NCBI GenBank assembly: GCA_946186215.1
Contig: CAMHMM010000122.1
Span: forward strand, 1-5,938
DNA: 5,938 bases
Origin: an uncultured Ruminococcus sp.
Lineage (GTDB): Bacteria > Bacillota > Clostridia > Oscillospirales > Ruminococcaceae
Direction of reading: 5' to 3'
In this document: positions 5,788 through 5,938 of the stretch, piece by piece
Position numbering within the stretch: the first letter of the stretch is position 1
Layout of the letters: each line of letters begins with the position of its first letter
The notes under the pieces: model-generated
What the model saw: the letters and a program-made list of their open reading frames with translations, nothing else
The model's database searches: none
Told to the model about the DNA's origin: nothing
Program-made: the position numbers and the translations under genes

Positions 5788-5887
5788 CGGGTAGCTGTCG
5801 GCCTTGGCGCTAATATGCGACTTAAGCAGTAATAAAAGCTCCGAGCCCCAAATGAGCGTTTCCTTTCAAAATAGCATACGGGTAGCT

Positions 5888-5902
5888 GTCGGCCTTGCCG
5901 AC
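5888..5902. other. Short perfect hairpin inside repeat unit 3
   Basis: GTCGGC, CTT, GCCGAC: a 6-bp GC-rich stem with a 3-base loop. Units 1 and 2 have only weaker versions at this place (GCGGAC-TTT-GCCGT and GTCGGC-CTT-GGCGC), so the stem is not strictly kept. No U tract follows on either strand, which argues against a terminator. Confidence 0.45.
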
Positions 5903-5938
5903 TTGCAAAATTGTGACTTGATTATTTAGTAAATATGT

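Larger units (their letters stand above)
5673..5938. repeat. Degenerate tandem array of about 91-bp units, open at the window edge
   Basis: Unit 1 (5673-5764, 92 bp) and unit 2 (5789-5879, 91 bp) align with one gap at 68 of 92 positions. Well-kept blocks are TAATATGCGAYTTAAGCAGT and CCGAGC. Unit 3 (5880-5938) starts with the same 18 bases as unit 2 (GGGTAGCTGTCGGCCTTG), then diverges and is cut by the window end. Units 1 and 2 are parted by 24 extra bases (5765-5788) that form a hairpin. Bases 5617-5672 may be a shortened unit: they begin GGGCTG, include CTTGCCG and end in AGCATAA, like the unit 2 end AGCATAC. No convincing reading frame runs through the units. Together with the promoter this accounts for the 371 bp without a gene to the right of the LytTR gene. 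Function unknown; it could be an intergenic repeat family or a structured RNA. Confidence 0.7.

Noticed and set aside
5673..5938. CRISPR array
   Set aside because: The units are about 91 bp, diverged along their whole length and directly adjoining, without short identical repeats, unique spacers or cas genes.

Overview
The window looks like a chromosomal piece of a low-to-moderate GC Gram-positive bacterium of the Clostridia, most like a gut Ruminococcus-type organism. This is inferred from style: strong GGTGAT/AAGGAGG ribosome sites, TTGACA/TATAAT-type promoters, an Ala/Thr/Glu-rich secreted lipoprotein, and a LytTR-DUF3021-ABC gene block common in Firmicutes. No rRNA, tRNA, transposase or phage gene is visible.

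Left part (135-1773, minus strand). An aldo/keto reductase gene is followed after 3 bp by a TetR-family repressor gene, so the two form an operon with the regulator second. The promoter is clear (TTGACA, 17 bp, TATATT). It is framed by two nearly identical palindromic sites in opposite orientation, one over the predicted transcription start and one just upstream of the -35 box. The simplest reading is that the repressor controls its own operon and derepresses it for a carbonyl-type inducer; the inducer is unknown.

Middle (1777-2991, plus strand). A 340-bp intergenic stretch carries a promoter and a 16-bp palindrome ahead of a single gene for a secreted lipoprotein. The protein has a low-complexity linker and an unassigned C-terminal domain. 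The gene ends at a hairpin with a perfect 21-bp stem that has A and T runs on its two sides and so can stop transcription from both directions.

Right part (3031-5616, minus strand). One four-gene operon, in transcription order: a short LytTR DNA-binding regulator (GTG start), a four-helix membrane protein of the DUF3021 type, an ABC ATPase and an ABC-2 permease. The last three genes overlap by 8 bp and by an ATGA. The likely scheme is a membrane protein that holds back or modulates the LytTR regulator, which drives expression of a two-component exporter or immunity transporter. No substrate peptide gene is seen. The promoter is TTGAAA, 17 bp, TATTAT, preceded by a 21-bp-spaced imperfect direct repeat that fits the geometry of a LytTR site.

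Right edge (5617-5938). There is no convincing gene. It holds a degenerate tandem array with a unit of about 91 bp and small hairpins, running out of the window.
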